DNA of 64,000 nt, taken from NCBI RefSeq assembly GCF_024172165.1, contig NZ_JAMZEB010000002.1:12173501-12237500 (forward strand). Direction: 5' to 3'. Shown in pieces: positions 53,801 through 61,016 of the stretch. The position numbers and the translations under genes were made by a program. The notes below the pieces were generated by a model. That model did not search any database. It was not told the origin of the DNA and was given only the letters and a program-made list of their open reading frames with translations. Source of the stretch: Nonomuraea thailandensis. Its GTDB lineage: Bacteria; Actinomycetota; Actinomycetes; Streptosporangiales; Streptosporangiaceae. How positions within the stretch are numbered: the stretch's first letter is position 1; each line of letters begins with the position of its first letter.

Positions 53801-54244
53801 GTCGGCGAAGTCGGAATAGGGGGTGCCGCGCCACAACCCCAGCGCCTTCTCCAGGCGGTCGCGCGCGGACTGCGGGTCGCCCTCTTCGAGGTGCTCGCCG
53901 GCCGCCCGGACGAGCTGCTCGAACCGCAGCGCGTCGACCTGGTCGGGCGCCACGCGCAGCGCGTAGCCGGAGGCGACCGTCACCAGCAGCCGGTTGGGCC
54001 CGCCGCGCGGGCGGCCGGGCTCCAGCACCCGGCGCAGGCGTGAGATGTAGACCTGCAGGCCCGACTGAGCGCCCTTGGCCGCGTCGTCGTCCCACAGATC
54101 GTAAAGAAGCGTGTCAACCGGCACGACCTGACCTCTGGCCACGAGAAGTCGGGCGAGGACGGCCCGCTGCCGCAACCCGCCGAGGTCGAGTTCGTCGTCG
54201 TGTTCGTACGCCTCGACTGGCCCCAGAACTCGGAACGCCACCAT
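50831..54244 (-). CDS. Large AfsR/SARP-type transcriptional regulator with ATPase and TPR-like domains
   Basis: About 1137 residues from the ATG 54242-54244 (a GTG at 54256 would add four). The N-terminus is an OmpR-type winged helix (VAFRVLGPVEAYEHDDELDL, GLRQRAVLARLLVARGQVVP) followed by a BTAD domain (RFEQLVRAAGEHLEEGDPQS). The central AAA/NB-ARC-like ATPase shows Walker A VTGVAGAGKTTLL and a Walker B region LTLEDLHWADDQT. The remaining ~550 residues are helical and TPR-like. Such proteins activate pathway genes after ligand or phosphorylation cues. No secondary-metabolite cluster adjoins it here, so its targets may be distant. Arg/Ala-rich parts of the frame extend past the N-terminus without support. 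Confidence 0.9.
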   Translation of the reverse strand: MVAFRVLGPVEAYEHDDELDLGGLRQRAVLARLLVARGQVVPVDTLLYDLWDDDAAKGAQSGLQVYISRLRRVLEPGRPRGGPNRLLVTVASGYALRVAPDQVDALRFEQLVRAAGEHLEEGDPQSARDRLEKALGLWRGTPYSDFADQAWAEAEVNRLTELRLVSRERHADTGLRLGLHAETVPDLEALTTEHPLREEGWRLLALGLYRCGRQGDALAALRRARNILADELGIDPGPALRKLESDILAQAPELELAPPPARAPRPAAPVSDTWPPRPAAPIEPPPLEPEPFVGRDAELTRLTTAASRTGRFQVAIVTGVAGAGKTTLLRQLESRLGADGWTTASGACPDSSATPPGWAWVEILRTLIEVTGPGEYAQLLAPLLDDAAPDPDEDEASGGFRLHRAVGGYLAGVARRNPVLLTLEDLHWADDQTLALLRALPSLLATSRVLLVVTCRESELDDRQSDVLAALARLGPLRVGLSGLDPKAVAELVKATCVREIDEDAVESIVERTGGNPFFVRETVRLLDSEGAADRASATEVLSQVPSGVRDVLRRRISRLPAGAQQILLQAAVIGRDVDLDVLVAVAVDEESVIEAVEAALLAGLVTEPGPGLLRFDHDLVRDTIYSDASRLRRTRLHAEVASVIERRTPSDVAALAHHYFLADAADKAVHYAGLAAEQAERRFAHREAATLWEQAIAAFDRSRSDEQGGERGGEQRPERAKERLRLMLRQIRALALCGDMHAARLLRRQAMDAALPLGDLEITAKVAASLAVPHKGMARDFTRTAWEIVDVTEKALMELPAGEQRLRASLLTTLALELEGSSSPERGRQASLEALELARQSGDPVLIAAALSGRLRQSYDIPAVDSRESIGRELLEVAQRSGQMATQALAHLVLLECAAARGEFAVADEHAAAADRLAKQYDLSAPTAVVVWYRGQRLMIAGDYEGAERAYSEAARMTARAGMLEGRQDLPLITRFCLHLVAGRAADMVDPLAEAHMRGAKWTLDAYALALASAGHQKDARAVAATRPPVRPDFLYELAMTWRALAGMLLDDRERMVDCYDKLKPFSDRVAGAGTGVVALWPVALTLGDLAIRLGQPDAAREHYAKALEVAERVGVPRWVEAARQSVGSSLGNGRS

Positions 54245-54322
54245 GTCAGCCGCCACGCTATGCGGGCCTGCGAATCACGCACAAGGCCCGTGGTCGATTA
54301 GCACGCGATGGGTTTGGGATTG

Positions 54323-55384
54323 TCACTGGGTGGCCTTCGAGATCGCGGACGGGGGCTCCGCGCCGGCGTTCCGGCCGTTGCGCCTGCGCAGCAGCGCCCA
54401 TGCGCCCAGTGCCAGGCCGCCGAACGGGATCTCGATAGTGTAAGTCCAGAAGCCGAAGAGCAGTGCGGTCGCGGTCGCCGGAGCGGCCGCCACGCCGAAG
54501 GCGGAGGTCAGCAGCAGCACCACTCCGCCCTCCATGATCCCCGCCCCGCTGGGCGTGATCAGGGCGCTGGTGAGCACGCGCGACAGGGCGAAGACGGCGA
54601 TCGACTGCGCCAGGCCGGGCCAGGCGCCGGTCATCTGCATGCAGACCGCCATGATCGCCCACTGGAAGCCGAGGAAGAAGATCATGCCGAGCGACAGCCC
54701 CGGCCACCGCCCGCGTACGATGCCCGCCGTGTCGGCGCGCAGCCGGTGGAACGCCTCGGACGCGTGGATCTTCAGCCGCAGCAGCCGGGTCACCCCGTCG
54801 AGGCCCTTGCCGAGCCAGACGGCCGCGCGCTCCCAGTAGAGCGCCGCCGCCACGACCACGCAGAGCACGATGATCGAGATCGCGCCCGTCCAGCCGGCGT
54901 TGGCGACCGTCGCGTTCGGCGCCTGCCCGGCGATGAGCAGCGCGATGATCCCGACGGCGGGCAGGATGAACCTGAACAACGTGTTCCACACGCCGCTGAC
55001 CAGCGTCATGACCACGAAGGCGCGGCTGGTGAACCCCCAGCCCTTGGTCATCGCCCACGACAGCGCCACGCCCAGCGCGCCGCCGAACGGCAGCAGGTTG
55101 CTGACCGCGCTGCCCGCCGCGTTGAGCGTCAGGCCCTGGAGGTTGTTCAGCCCGGGCAGGGAGTTGGTCAGCACGAACGTGTACGACAGCAGGCTCAGCA
55201 GCCACAGCGCGGCCATCAGCGCGATCTCGCCCGCGTCGAGCGTGCCGAACACCCTGCCGATCTCCGCCCAGGAGACCGGCTTGCCGGTGAGCGCCTGCAC
55301 GATCTGGGGGAGGTAGACCACCAGCAGCACGGCCAGGCCGAGCGACAGCACGGACAGGGCGATCTGTAGCCACTTGTTCTTCAT
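54323..55384 (-). CDS. UPF0104 / LPG-synthase-like transmembrane protein
   Basis: 353 residues from the ATG at 55382-55384. About eight helices run the length: WLQIALSVLSLGLAVLLVVY, LLSYTFVLTNSLPGLN, then GSAVSNLLPFGGALGVALSW and the family TPSGAGIMEGGVVLLLTSAF near the end. Such AglD/MprF-type domains help move or modify lipids and are common next to glycosyltransferases in glycolipid loci. It is transcribed leftward from the PIG-L gene, 50 bases apart. The C-terminus is Arg-rich. The frame is open upstream, but the added part is the antisense of the PIG-L gene's neighbourhood. Confidence 0.86.
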   Translation of the reverse strand: MKNKWLQIALSVLSLGLAVLLVVYLPQIVQALTGKPVSWAEIGRVFGTLDAGEIALMAALWLLSLLSYTFVLTNSLPGLNNLQGLTLNAAGSAVSNLLPFGGALGVALSWAMTKGWGFTSRAFVVMTLVSGVWNTLFRFILPAVGIIALLIAGQAPNATVANAGWTGAISIIVLCVVVAAALYWERAAVWLGKGLDGVTRLLRLKIHASEAFHRLRADTAGIVRGRWPGLSLGMIFFLGFQWAIMAVCMQMTGAWPGLAQSIAVFALSRVLTSALITPSGAGIMEGGVVLLLTSAFGVAAAPATATALLFGFWTYTIEIPFGGLALGAWALLRRRNGRNAGAEPPSAISKATQ

Positions 55385-55434
55385 CGGGGTCCAGTCTGCC
55401 GGGTGGCGGCGGGCGGCCTCGTCGTTCTGAAGTA

Positions 55435-56253
55435 CTAGGTGGGCCACCGGTCGAAGGGATGAGTGAGGCGGGCGCCCGGGGGCAGGTCGCGGCGGACGTA
55501 CCACTCGGTGCCGAAGACGAAGCGGTAGAGGGGGCGGGGGACCTTCAGCATGACAGCCAGCGTGCGGTCGCTGTCGCCGCCGCTGGCCTGGGAGGCGTGC
55601 GCGGCCATGGACGAGCGCTTCTGCCTGGTGTACCTGCGGACGTTGACGCGGTGGGTGATGGCCTCGCCGGGCGAGTACGCGCTCTCGAACGTCCGTACGT
55701 CGAACTCCGGCGGGAACTTGTAGAACCGGCCCGCCACCCGCAGCAGCCACAGCAGCGGGTCGCGGTTGACCGTCGCCTCCAGGACGATCTCCGTTCCCGC
55801 GATCTTCGCCGCCCGTTTGCCGACCCGGTGCACCTGGACGTGGTCGGGGTGCCCGTAGCCGCCCGCCGGATCGTAGATCGCCAGCAGGTCGGCCCGCTCC
55901 TCCTGGAGGATCGCGGCCAGCGCCTTGGCCGCCGCCTCGGTGTCGGCGTCGATGAAGGCGTTGTCGGGCCGCTCCTCGGCGCTGCCGCCCTTGGGGCTGA
56001 GCCCGGAGTCGCCGTAGCCGAGGCATTCGACGCGGGCGCAGCCGAGCAGCGCGGCCGACTTGTACAGCTCCTTGAGCCGGGTCTCGCCCAGCGCCTCGCC
56101 CGGCTCCATCTCGGCCAGGCCGCGCTCGCCCGCCGTGGCCACCACGAGCACGACGCGGTGTCCCTCGGCCGCGAGCATCGCCATGGTGCCGGCGGTCAGC
56201 AAGGCCTCGTCGTCGGGATGGGCATGGAAGAACACAGCGGTACGTGGAGGCAC
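55435..56253 (-). CDS. PIG-L family N-acetyl-sugar deacetylase
   Basis: 272 residues. The metal-binding HPDDE motif is clear (AVFFHAHPDDEALLTAGTMA), then GERGLAEMEPGEALGETRLK, a family stretch, and DLLAIYDPAGGYGHPDHVQV with the second metal ligands. This is the LmbE/PIG-L fold, which deacetylates GlcNAc-inositol, mycothiol precursors or glycolipids using zinc. The mycothiol enzymes MshB/Mca are the closest known group in actinomycetes, but the rest of the protein is not diagnostic. It is divergent from the GT4 gene with only 24 bases between starts and is followed by the UPF0104 gene. Confidence 0.88.
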   Translation of the reverse strand: MPPRTAVFFHAHPDDEALLTAGTMAMLAAEGHRVVLVVATAGERGLAEMEPGEALGETRLKELYKSAALLGCARVECLGYGDSGLSPKGGSAEERPDNAFIDADTEAAAKALAAILQEERADLLAIYDPAGGYGHPDHVQVHRVGKRAAKIAGTEIVLEATVNRDPLLWLLRVAGRFYKFPPEFDVRTFESAYSPGEAITHRVNVRRYTRQKRSSMAAHASQASGGDSDRTLAVMLKVPRPLYRFVFGTEWYVRRDLPPGARLTHPFDRWPT

Positions 56254-56276
56254 ACGCCCAGATTAGTCTGGGAGGG

Positions 56277-57413
56277 GTGCGGATCTTTCACGTGAGTGAC
56301 TGTTACCTGCCGCGACTCGGAGGGATCGAGGTCCAGGTCGCCGATCTCGTGCGGGTGCAGCGGGAGGCGGGGCACGAGGTGTCGGTGGCCACCGCGACCA
56401 GGGGCGAGCCGCTGCCCGGGGTGCACAGGATCGTCGCGAAGATGCCGTTCGACCTGCCCGTGCACCCGTTCGGCGTGGGTCATCTCACACGCCGCATCAC
56501 CTCGGCGCGTCCCGACGTGGTGCACGTGCACGCGGGGGCGGTCTCGCCGTTCGCGTGGATGGGCGTGCGCGCCGCGTTCCGGGCGGGGGTGCCGTGCGTG
56601 GTGACCGTCCACAGCATGTGGGATCCGGTGACGCGGGCGATGTACCGGCTGCTGCGGCTGGTGTACGGCTGGCAGCGGTGGCGGCTGGTGGCCACCACGG
56701 TCAGCACCGCGGCGGCGGCTCCCATCAGGGCCGTGGCAGGGCCGGACGTGCCGGTGCGGGTGGTCTCCAACGGGCTCGACCTGTCGGGCTGGGCGCCGCC
56801 TCCCGGCAGCCCGGCCTCCGGCCCCCGCGACGGCGTGCACATCGTGGCCGTGGGCCGGCTGGCGCCGCGCAAGCAGCCGGTGCGCCTGCTGAAGCTGCTC
56901 CAGGCGGCCCGCGCGCGCGTGCCGTCCCGGATCCCCATGCGGGCCACGATCGTCGGCGACGGGCCGGCTCGGGGCCAGATGGCGCGCTTTCTCGATCGGC
57001 ACGGCATGGCCGGCTGGGTCTCCCTGCCGGGGCGGCACACCCGCGAGGAGATCGCGAAGGTGCTGGAGTCGGCCGACGTGTTCGTGGCGCCTGCGCCACG
57101 CGAGTCGTTCGGCATCGCGGCGCTGGAGGCGCGGGCCGCGGGGGTGCCGGTGGTCGCCAGGGCGCAGAGCGGGGTGGCCGACTTCGTCAAGGACGGCACC
57201 GAGGGGCTGCTCGGGCGTACGCTCGGCGAGCTGGCCCGGGCGGTGGCGCGGCTGTGCACCGACGCGGGGCTGCGCGAGTCGATCGCCGCGCACAACCGGG
57301 CGACCGTGCCGGCCGCCGGTTCGTGGCCCACCGTGCTGGAAGGGTTCGAGCGGGCGTACGAGCAGGCGTCCGAGCTGGCGCGCGGCCGTCGGGGCCCCTC
57401 GGGGAAGCGCTAG
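56277..57413 (+). CDS. Family 4 glycosyltransferase
   Basis: 378 residues from the GTG at 56277. It is a GT-B fold retaining enzyme: RIFHVSDCYLPRLGGIEVQV at the acceptor domain, VVSNGLDLSGWAP at the domain junction, VAVGRLAPRKQPVRLLKLLQ, VGDGPARGQMARF and the nucleotide-sugar site APRESFGIAALEARAAGVPV. The enzyme probably adds a hexose to a lipid acceptor in the cytoplasm. With PIG-L and UPF0104 it forms a small glycolipid set. It begins just after a GGGAGGG, so the ribosome site overlaps closely; a leaderless message is possible. A large hairpin follows the stop. Confidence 0.9.
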   Translation: MRIFHVSDCYLPRLGGIEVQVADLVRVQREAGHEVSVATATRGEPLPGVHRIVAKMPFDLPVHPFGVGHLTRRITSARPDVVHVHAGAVSPFAWMGVRAAFRAGVPCVVTVHSMWDPVTRAMYRLLRLVYGWQRWRLVATTVSTAAAAPIRAVAGPDVPVRVVSNGLDLSGWAPPPGSPASGPRDGVHIVAVGRLAPRKQPVRLLKLLQAARARVPSRIPMRATIVGDGPARGQMARFLDRHGMAGWVSLPGRHTREEIAKVLESADVFVAPAPRESFGIAALEARAAGVPVVARAQSGVADFVKDGTEGLLGRTLGELARAVARLCTDAGLRESIAAHNRATVPAAGSWPTVLEGFERAYEQASELARGRRGPSGKR

Positions 57414-57471
57414 CGCCACCACGGCCGGCAGGCGCGCGACAGCCCGGGCCCGGCTGTCCGGAAACGCGGAC

Positions 57472-57509
57472 GGCCACCGCGGCGAGCGCGACGCTCGCAC
57501 GCGGTGGCC
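57472..57509. terminator. Large bidirectional hairpin between convergent genes
   Basis: GGCCACCGC...GCGGTGGCC (9 bp) encloses a second 7-bp stem GCGAGCG-CGA-CGCTCGC with a small asymmetric bulge. It is 58 bases past the GT4 stop and about 160 bases past the lipoprotein stop on the other strand. There is no T-run, as often in GC-rich actinomycetes. Confidence 0.55.
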
Positions 57510-57671
57510 GGTGAGCCTGTGGCGGGGGAGGAGGTGGCGCTCTCCCCCAAGCTGCGCCACGACCTCGGCGATGGCGCCCCCCATGCGCGCCGCTGCCGTC
57601 CCGCCCGCCACGACGCGGCCGTCCACTCCGACCTGCCCCCCACAGGCGGTCGCGCGACGGCCGCGAGCCGA

Positions 57672-58046
57672 TCAGCCGCAGGCCGCGGTGGCCTTGGCCT
57701 GGATCTCGGGGAGCTTGCCCAGCGCCTCGGTGGCTCCGGACATGTCGTCGACCTTGATGCTCTCGAAGACGGCCGCCATGTCGTTGACCGCGCTGGCGAG
57801 GTCCCCGTCGTACTTGCTCGCGAGCGTCTTGAGCTTGTCGGCGGTCTCCTGGCTCGCCTTCTCGATGGCCTTCGGGTCGGTGGCGGCGCTGCTCAGCGAG
57901 CTGCTGTACTCAGTGGTGATCTTGTTGATCTCCTGGGTGGCCTGCGTGCAGTCCACCGCCTGGCCGATCGCACCACAGGCGGTGGTGAGGGCGGCAAGAG
58001 TCAGCGTCGCGGCCGCGACGGCGAGGCGACGACGAGGGGGAGTCAT
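57672..58046 (-). CDS. Small putative lipoprotein
   Basis: 124 residues. The start PPRRRLAVAAATLTLAALTT leads to a lipobox-like TTAC-G, so a lipid-anchored mature protein of about 100 residues is likely. It is helical and acidic, with a Cys pair (VDCTQA and the terminal AACG). No family is recognised. GAAGG precedes the ATG but lies inside an 8-bp inverted repeat that could mask it (58055-58081). The gene stands between the GT4 and TetR genes; its own stop has no nearby strong hairpin except the one at 57472-57509. Confidence 0.57.
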   Translation of the reverse strand: MTPPRRRLAVAAATLTLAALTTACGAIGQAVDCTQATQEINKITTEYSSSLSSAATDPKAIEKASQETADKLKTLASKYDGDLASAVNDMAAVFESIKVDDMSGATEALGKLPEIQAKATAACG

Positions 58047-58054
58047 GTTCCGTG

Positions 58055-58081
58055 CCCTTCGTAGGTTTAGCGAACGAAGGG
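58055..58081 (-). promoter_or_regulatory. 5'-UTR inverted repeat that can mask the lipoprotein ribosome site
   Basis: On the leftward transcript CCCTTCGT and ACGAAGGG (8 bp, 11-base loop) flank the start region; the right arm contains the GAAGGG ribosome site, 8 bases before the ATG. A hairpin would close the ribosome site; alternatively it is an operator. A partial iron-box resemblance in the loop (12 of 19) is too weak to use. Confidence 0.42.
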
Positions 58082-58135
58082 AACATTATGGGGCCAAACT
58101 TGATCGCCGCTTGCACCCCACTAACACCAGGGGTG

Positions 58136-58699
58136 TCAAGCGGGTGTAAAGCCGTGCAGCAGGACGTGGACGATCTCCTCCGGCTCGGGCAGCGGAAGAT
58201 CCAGCAGTCCCCGGTAGGCGACGAGGCCGGTGAACAGGTCCGTCATCAGCCACAGGTCGGCGTTCGGGGGCAGCTCGCCGCGTTCGATCGCGCGTTCGTA
58301 CACGACCCACGACCGCTCCATCCGGGTGCGCATCGAGGTGCGGATGAGCTCGGCCACCGCCGGGTCGCGGCCCGCCTCGCCGTACACCTGCCTGGCCATG
58401 CGGGCGACGCCCGGCTGGTGCCACAGGCCGAGCGTGTCGGCGACCACCACGCGCAGGTCGCCCTCCAGCGAGCCGGTGTCGGGGATGGCGACGTGCGCGT
58501 TCATGAGGCCGGTGAGGGTTTCGAGCAGCATGTCGCGCTTGGAGCCGTAGCGCCGGAACACGCTCGCCCTGCCCACGCCTGCCGCCGTCGCGACGTCGTC
58601 CATGGTGAAGTCGAGGCCGTGGGAGAGCACCAGCCCGGCCGCGGCCTGCCTGATGCGATGGTCGACCGTGGGGTCGGGCTTGCGGCCGCGCGCAGACAT
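58136..58699 (-). CDS. TetR-family transcriptional regulator
   Basis: 187 residues. The N-terminal HTH is clear: RIRQAAAGLVLSHGLDFTMD, DVATAAGVGRASVFRRYGSK, then the ligand domain of unknown specificity. It is divergent from the FAD-monooxygenase gene with 50 bases between starts. That gap contains a perfect palindrome overlapping its own AGGAG ribosome site, so it very likely represses itself and the monooxygenase and is relieved by a substrate-like ligand. The C-terminal part is helical and typical in length. Confidence 0.88.
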   Translation of the reverse strand: MSARGRKPDPTVDHRIRQAAAGLVLSHGLDFTMDDVATAAGVGRASVFRRYGSKRDMLLETLTGLMNAHVAIPDTGSLEGDLRVVVADTLGLWHQPGVARMARQVYGEAGRDPAVAELIRTSMRTRMERSWVVYERAIERGELPPNADLWLMTDLFTGLVAYRGLLDLPLPEPEEIVHVLLHGFTPA

Positions 58700-58702
58700 T
58701 GT

Positions 58703-58717
58703 GATACTCCTAGTATC
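58703..58717. promoter_or_regulatory. Palindromic operator of the TetR/monooxygenase pair
   Basis: GATACT-CCT-AGTATC is a perfect 6-bp inverted repeat three bases before the TetR start codon, overlapping its AGGAG site. A second smaller palindrome TCTGA-TAT-TCAGA (58716-58728) follows, so the full operator may be larger or bind two dimers. Confidence 0.58.
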
Positions 58718-58749
58718 TGATATTCAGAGTCTCAGTATGGGGAGACGTA

Positions 58750-59841
58750 ATGAGGGTAATCGTCGTCGGCGCGGGCGTCGCGGGGCTCGCCCTGGCGCGC
58801 GGCCTGCTCAACGCCGGGCACGAGGCGGAGGTGTACGAGGAGGCCCCCGAGCTGCGCACCGCGGGCGGCTCCGTCACGCTCTGGCCGGGCAGCACGGCCA
58901 TCCTGGAGGAGCTGAAGGCCGACTACGCCGGCGTCGGCCGGCGGCTGGAGACCCTGGAGTCGTGGGCCCCCGACGGGCGACGCCTGCTCACCGTCGACCT
59001 CACCGTGCCCGAGCGCCGCTACGGCCACCCCGTCGTGCACGTGGCCCGGCGCGAGCTGGTCGAGCTGCTCTCCGACGGCATGCCGGTGACGTACGGCGCG
59101 CGGGTCGAGCACGTGGTGCCCGAGCGGGCCGAGGTGCGGCTGTCCGACGGCCGCACGGTGCGCGGCGACGTGCTGGTGGGCGCCGACGGCCGCCGCTCGG
59201 TGGTGCGCGAGGCCCTGATGGGCGACGACCGGGCGAAGCTGAGCGGCTGGGTCACCTGGCAGGGGTTCACCACCAGGCCGACCGCGCTGACGGAGGACCA
59301 CCGGGCGGTGATGATCGCGGGCAGGCAGGGGCTGTGCGGGCTGATCCCGGCGGGGCGCGGGCGGCTGCTGTGGTGGTTCGACGTCAGGTCGGCGCCCGGC
59401 GAGCCGTTCTGGGCCGACGACCCGCACGTGGTGGAGCGGCTGCGGGAGCGGTTCCGCGGCTGGGTGGACCCGGTGCCCGGCATCCTCGGCACGATGACCG
59501 ACGTCGACTTCTTCCCCCATCACAAGCAGCCGATCCCCGGCGTGTGGGGCAGGGGCCCGACCACGCTGGCCGGCGACTCCGCGCACACCATGCCGCCCAC
59601 CATGGCCCAGGGCGCCAACCAGGCGCTGGAGGACGCCTGGCTGCTCGCCCGTTCGCTCGGTGACCTGCGCGCGTACGAGCGGGCCAGGTCGAAGGTGGTG
59701 CGCAGGCCCGCCAGGATGGCGGGCACGGAGCTCACCGACAGGCAGGGGCCGATCGTGCGGTTCATCCCCGACGGGCTCGCGACGAAGGTGTACGCCTCGA
59801 TGCTGCGCGGCTACAGCAACTACCTCTTGACAGCCTCCTGA
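58750..59841 (+). CDS. FAD-dependent aromatic-type monooxygenase
   Basis: 363 residues. The group A flavoprotein signatures are present: VIVVGAGVAGLALARGLLNA (FAD dinucleotide), a DG motif (VLVGADGRRSVVREA) and the GD motif with LAGDSAHTMPPTMAQGANQA. The family hydroxylates aromatic or polyketide rings with NAD(P)H and oxygen in the cytoplasm. GGGGAG precedes the ATG. It is under the divergent TetR regulator, so induction by a substrate is likely. A Rieske oxygenase gene follows 62 bases later in the same direction, without a reductase; a shared pathway is possible but unproven. Confidence 0.88.
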   Translation: MRVIVVGAGVAGLALARGLLNAGHEAEVYEEAPELRTAGGSVTLWPGSTAILEELKADYAGVGRRLETLESWAPDGRRLLTVDLTVPERRYGHPVVHVARRELVELLSDGMPVTYGARVEHVVPERAEVRLSDGRTVRGDVLVGADGRRSVVREALMGDDRAKLSGWVTWQGFTTRPTALTEDHRAVMIAGRQGLCGLIPAGRGRLLWWFDVRSAPGEPFWADDPHVVERLRERFRGWVDPVPGILGTMTDVDFFPHHKQPIPGVWGRGPTTLAGDSAHTMPPTMAQGANQALEDAWLLARSLGDLRAYERARSKVVRRPARMAGTELTDRQGPIVRFIPDGLATKVYASMLRGYSNYLLTAS

Positions 59842-59876
59842 GGCCGTCTGACGATGTCGCATATAGAGCAACTCGG

Positions 59877-59889
59877 TGCGTAATACGCA
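59877..59889. promoter_or_regulatory. Inverted repeat before the Rieske oxygenase gene
   Basis: TGCGT-AAT-ACGCA is a perfect 5-bp inverted repeat 14 bases upstream of the TTG start. It could be an operator overlapping a promoter; short enough to be chance. Confidence 0.3.
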
Positions 59890-59903
59890 ACAAGGGGTGT
59901 CGG

Positions 59904-61016
59904 TTGACCACCACGTCGAGCTTGATCTCCACGCTTCCCGGCCGCGCCTACACCGACCCCGAGATCTTCGCCGAGGAACAGGCCAGGATCTTCGAGAGCC
60001 TCTGGTTCTGCGCCGTCAGATCCGGCGACCTGCCGGGCCCGGGCGCGTTCAGGACGGTCCAGGTCGGCCGCGAGAGCGTGATCGTGGTGCGCGGGCGCGA
60101 CGGCCTGCTGCGCGCCTTCCTCAACGTCTGCCGCCACCGCGGCGCCCGCCTGTGCCTGGAGGAGTCGGGCGAGGTCAGGCGGACGATCAGATGCGCCTAC
60201 CACGCCTGGTCCTACGACCTCGACGGCCGGCTGGCCGCCGCGCCCAACCTGGCGAGGATGCCCGACATCGACCGCGTCGCGTACGGGCTGGCGCCCGTGC
60301 ACCTGCGTGAATGGCTCGGGTACGCGTGGGTGTGCCTGGCAGCCGAGCCGCCCTCGTTCGAGGAGGGCGTGACGTACGCGGCCACCGAGCGCCTCGGCGA
60401 CCCCGCCGCCATCGAGCACTACCACGTGGACCGGCTCGCGCTCGGCCGCCGCATCGTCTACGACGTCAAGGCCAACTGGAAGCTCCTGGTCGAGAACTTC
60501 ATGGAGTGCTACCACTGCGCCACCATCCACCCCGAGCTGACCGCGGTGCTGCCCGAGTTCGCCGGCGGGTACGCGGCGCAGTACTACGTGGGGCACGGCG
60601 CCGAGTTCGCCGAGCGGGCCGAGGGGTTCACGGTGGACGGCGGCCCCGGCTTCGGCAAACTGCCCGACGTGTCGCAGGAGCAGGACCGCCGCTACTACGC
60701 GATCACCGTCAGGCCGCAGGTGTTCGTGAACCTGGTGCCCGACCACGTGATCCTGCACCGCATGTTCCCCATGGCCGCGGACCGCACGGTGGTGGAGTGC
60801 GACTGGCTCTACCACCCCGACGTCGTGGCCTCCGGGGCCGACCTGACGCGGTCGGTGGAGCTCTTCCACCGGGTCAACGAGCAGGACTTCGACGCCTGCG
60901 AGCGCACCCAGCCCGGCATGTCGTCACGGGCGTACCGGGAGGGCGGGGTGCTCGTGCCGAGCGAGCACCACATCGCCCTGTTCCATCAGTGGGTGAACCA
61001 GCGCCTGCGCGGATAG
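59904..61016 (+). CDS. Rieske non-heme iron oxygenase, alpha subunit
   Basis: 370 residues from a TTG at 59904 with AAGGGG before it. The Rieske [2Fe-2S] ligands are NVCRHRGARL and CAYHAW (CxH...CxxH). The mononuclear iron site is ENFMECYHCATIHPEL with two His and a likely Asp further on. The phrase NFMECYHC is typical of the glycine-betaine/stachydrine demethylase (GbcA-like) branch, which removes methyl groups rather than oxidising aromatic rings. A reductase partner would be needed and is absent nearby. The 3' end overlaps the convergent DUF1707 gene by 31 bases. Confidence 0.9.
   Translation: MTTTSSLISTLPGRAYTDPEIFAEEQARIFESLWFCAVRSGDLPGPGAFRTVQVGRESVIVVRGRDGLLRAFLNVCRHRGARLCLEESGEVRRTIRCAYHAWSYDLDGRLAAAPNLARMPDIDRVAYGLAPVHLREWLGYAWVCLAAEPPSFEEGVTYAATERLGDPAAIEHYHVDRLALGRRIVYDVKANWKLLVENFMECYHCATIHPELTAVLPEFAGGYAAQYYVGHGAEFAERAEGFTVDGGPGFGKLPDVSQEQDRRYYAITVRPQVFVNLVPDHVILHRMFPMAADRTVVECDWLYHPDVVASGADLTRSVELFHRVNEQDFDACERTQPGMSSRAYREGGVLVPSEHHIALFHQWVNQRLRG

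Noticed and set aside
50933..54043. 1036-residue rightward open frame across the SARP-type regulator
   Set aside because: Antisense of a gene with clear winged-helix, BTAD and Walker motifs; its own translation is low-complexity His/Arg/Gln-rich text with no domain.
50831..54244. A secondary-metabolite cluster around the SARP-type regulator
   Set aside because: No polyketide, NRPS, terpene or RiPP gene lies within the window near it.
58055..58081. An iron box in the leader of the lipoprotein gene
   Set aside because: Only about 12 of 19 positions match the DtxR/IdeR consensus; the stronger signal is the inverted repeat over the ribosome site.
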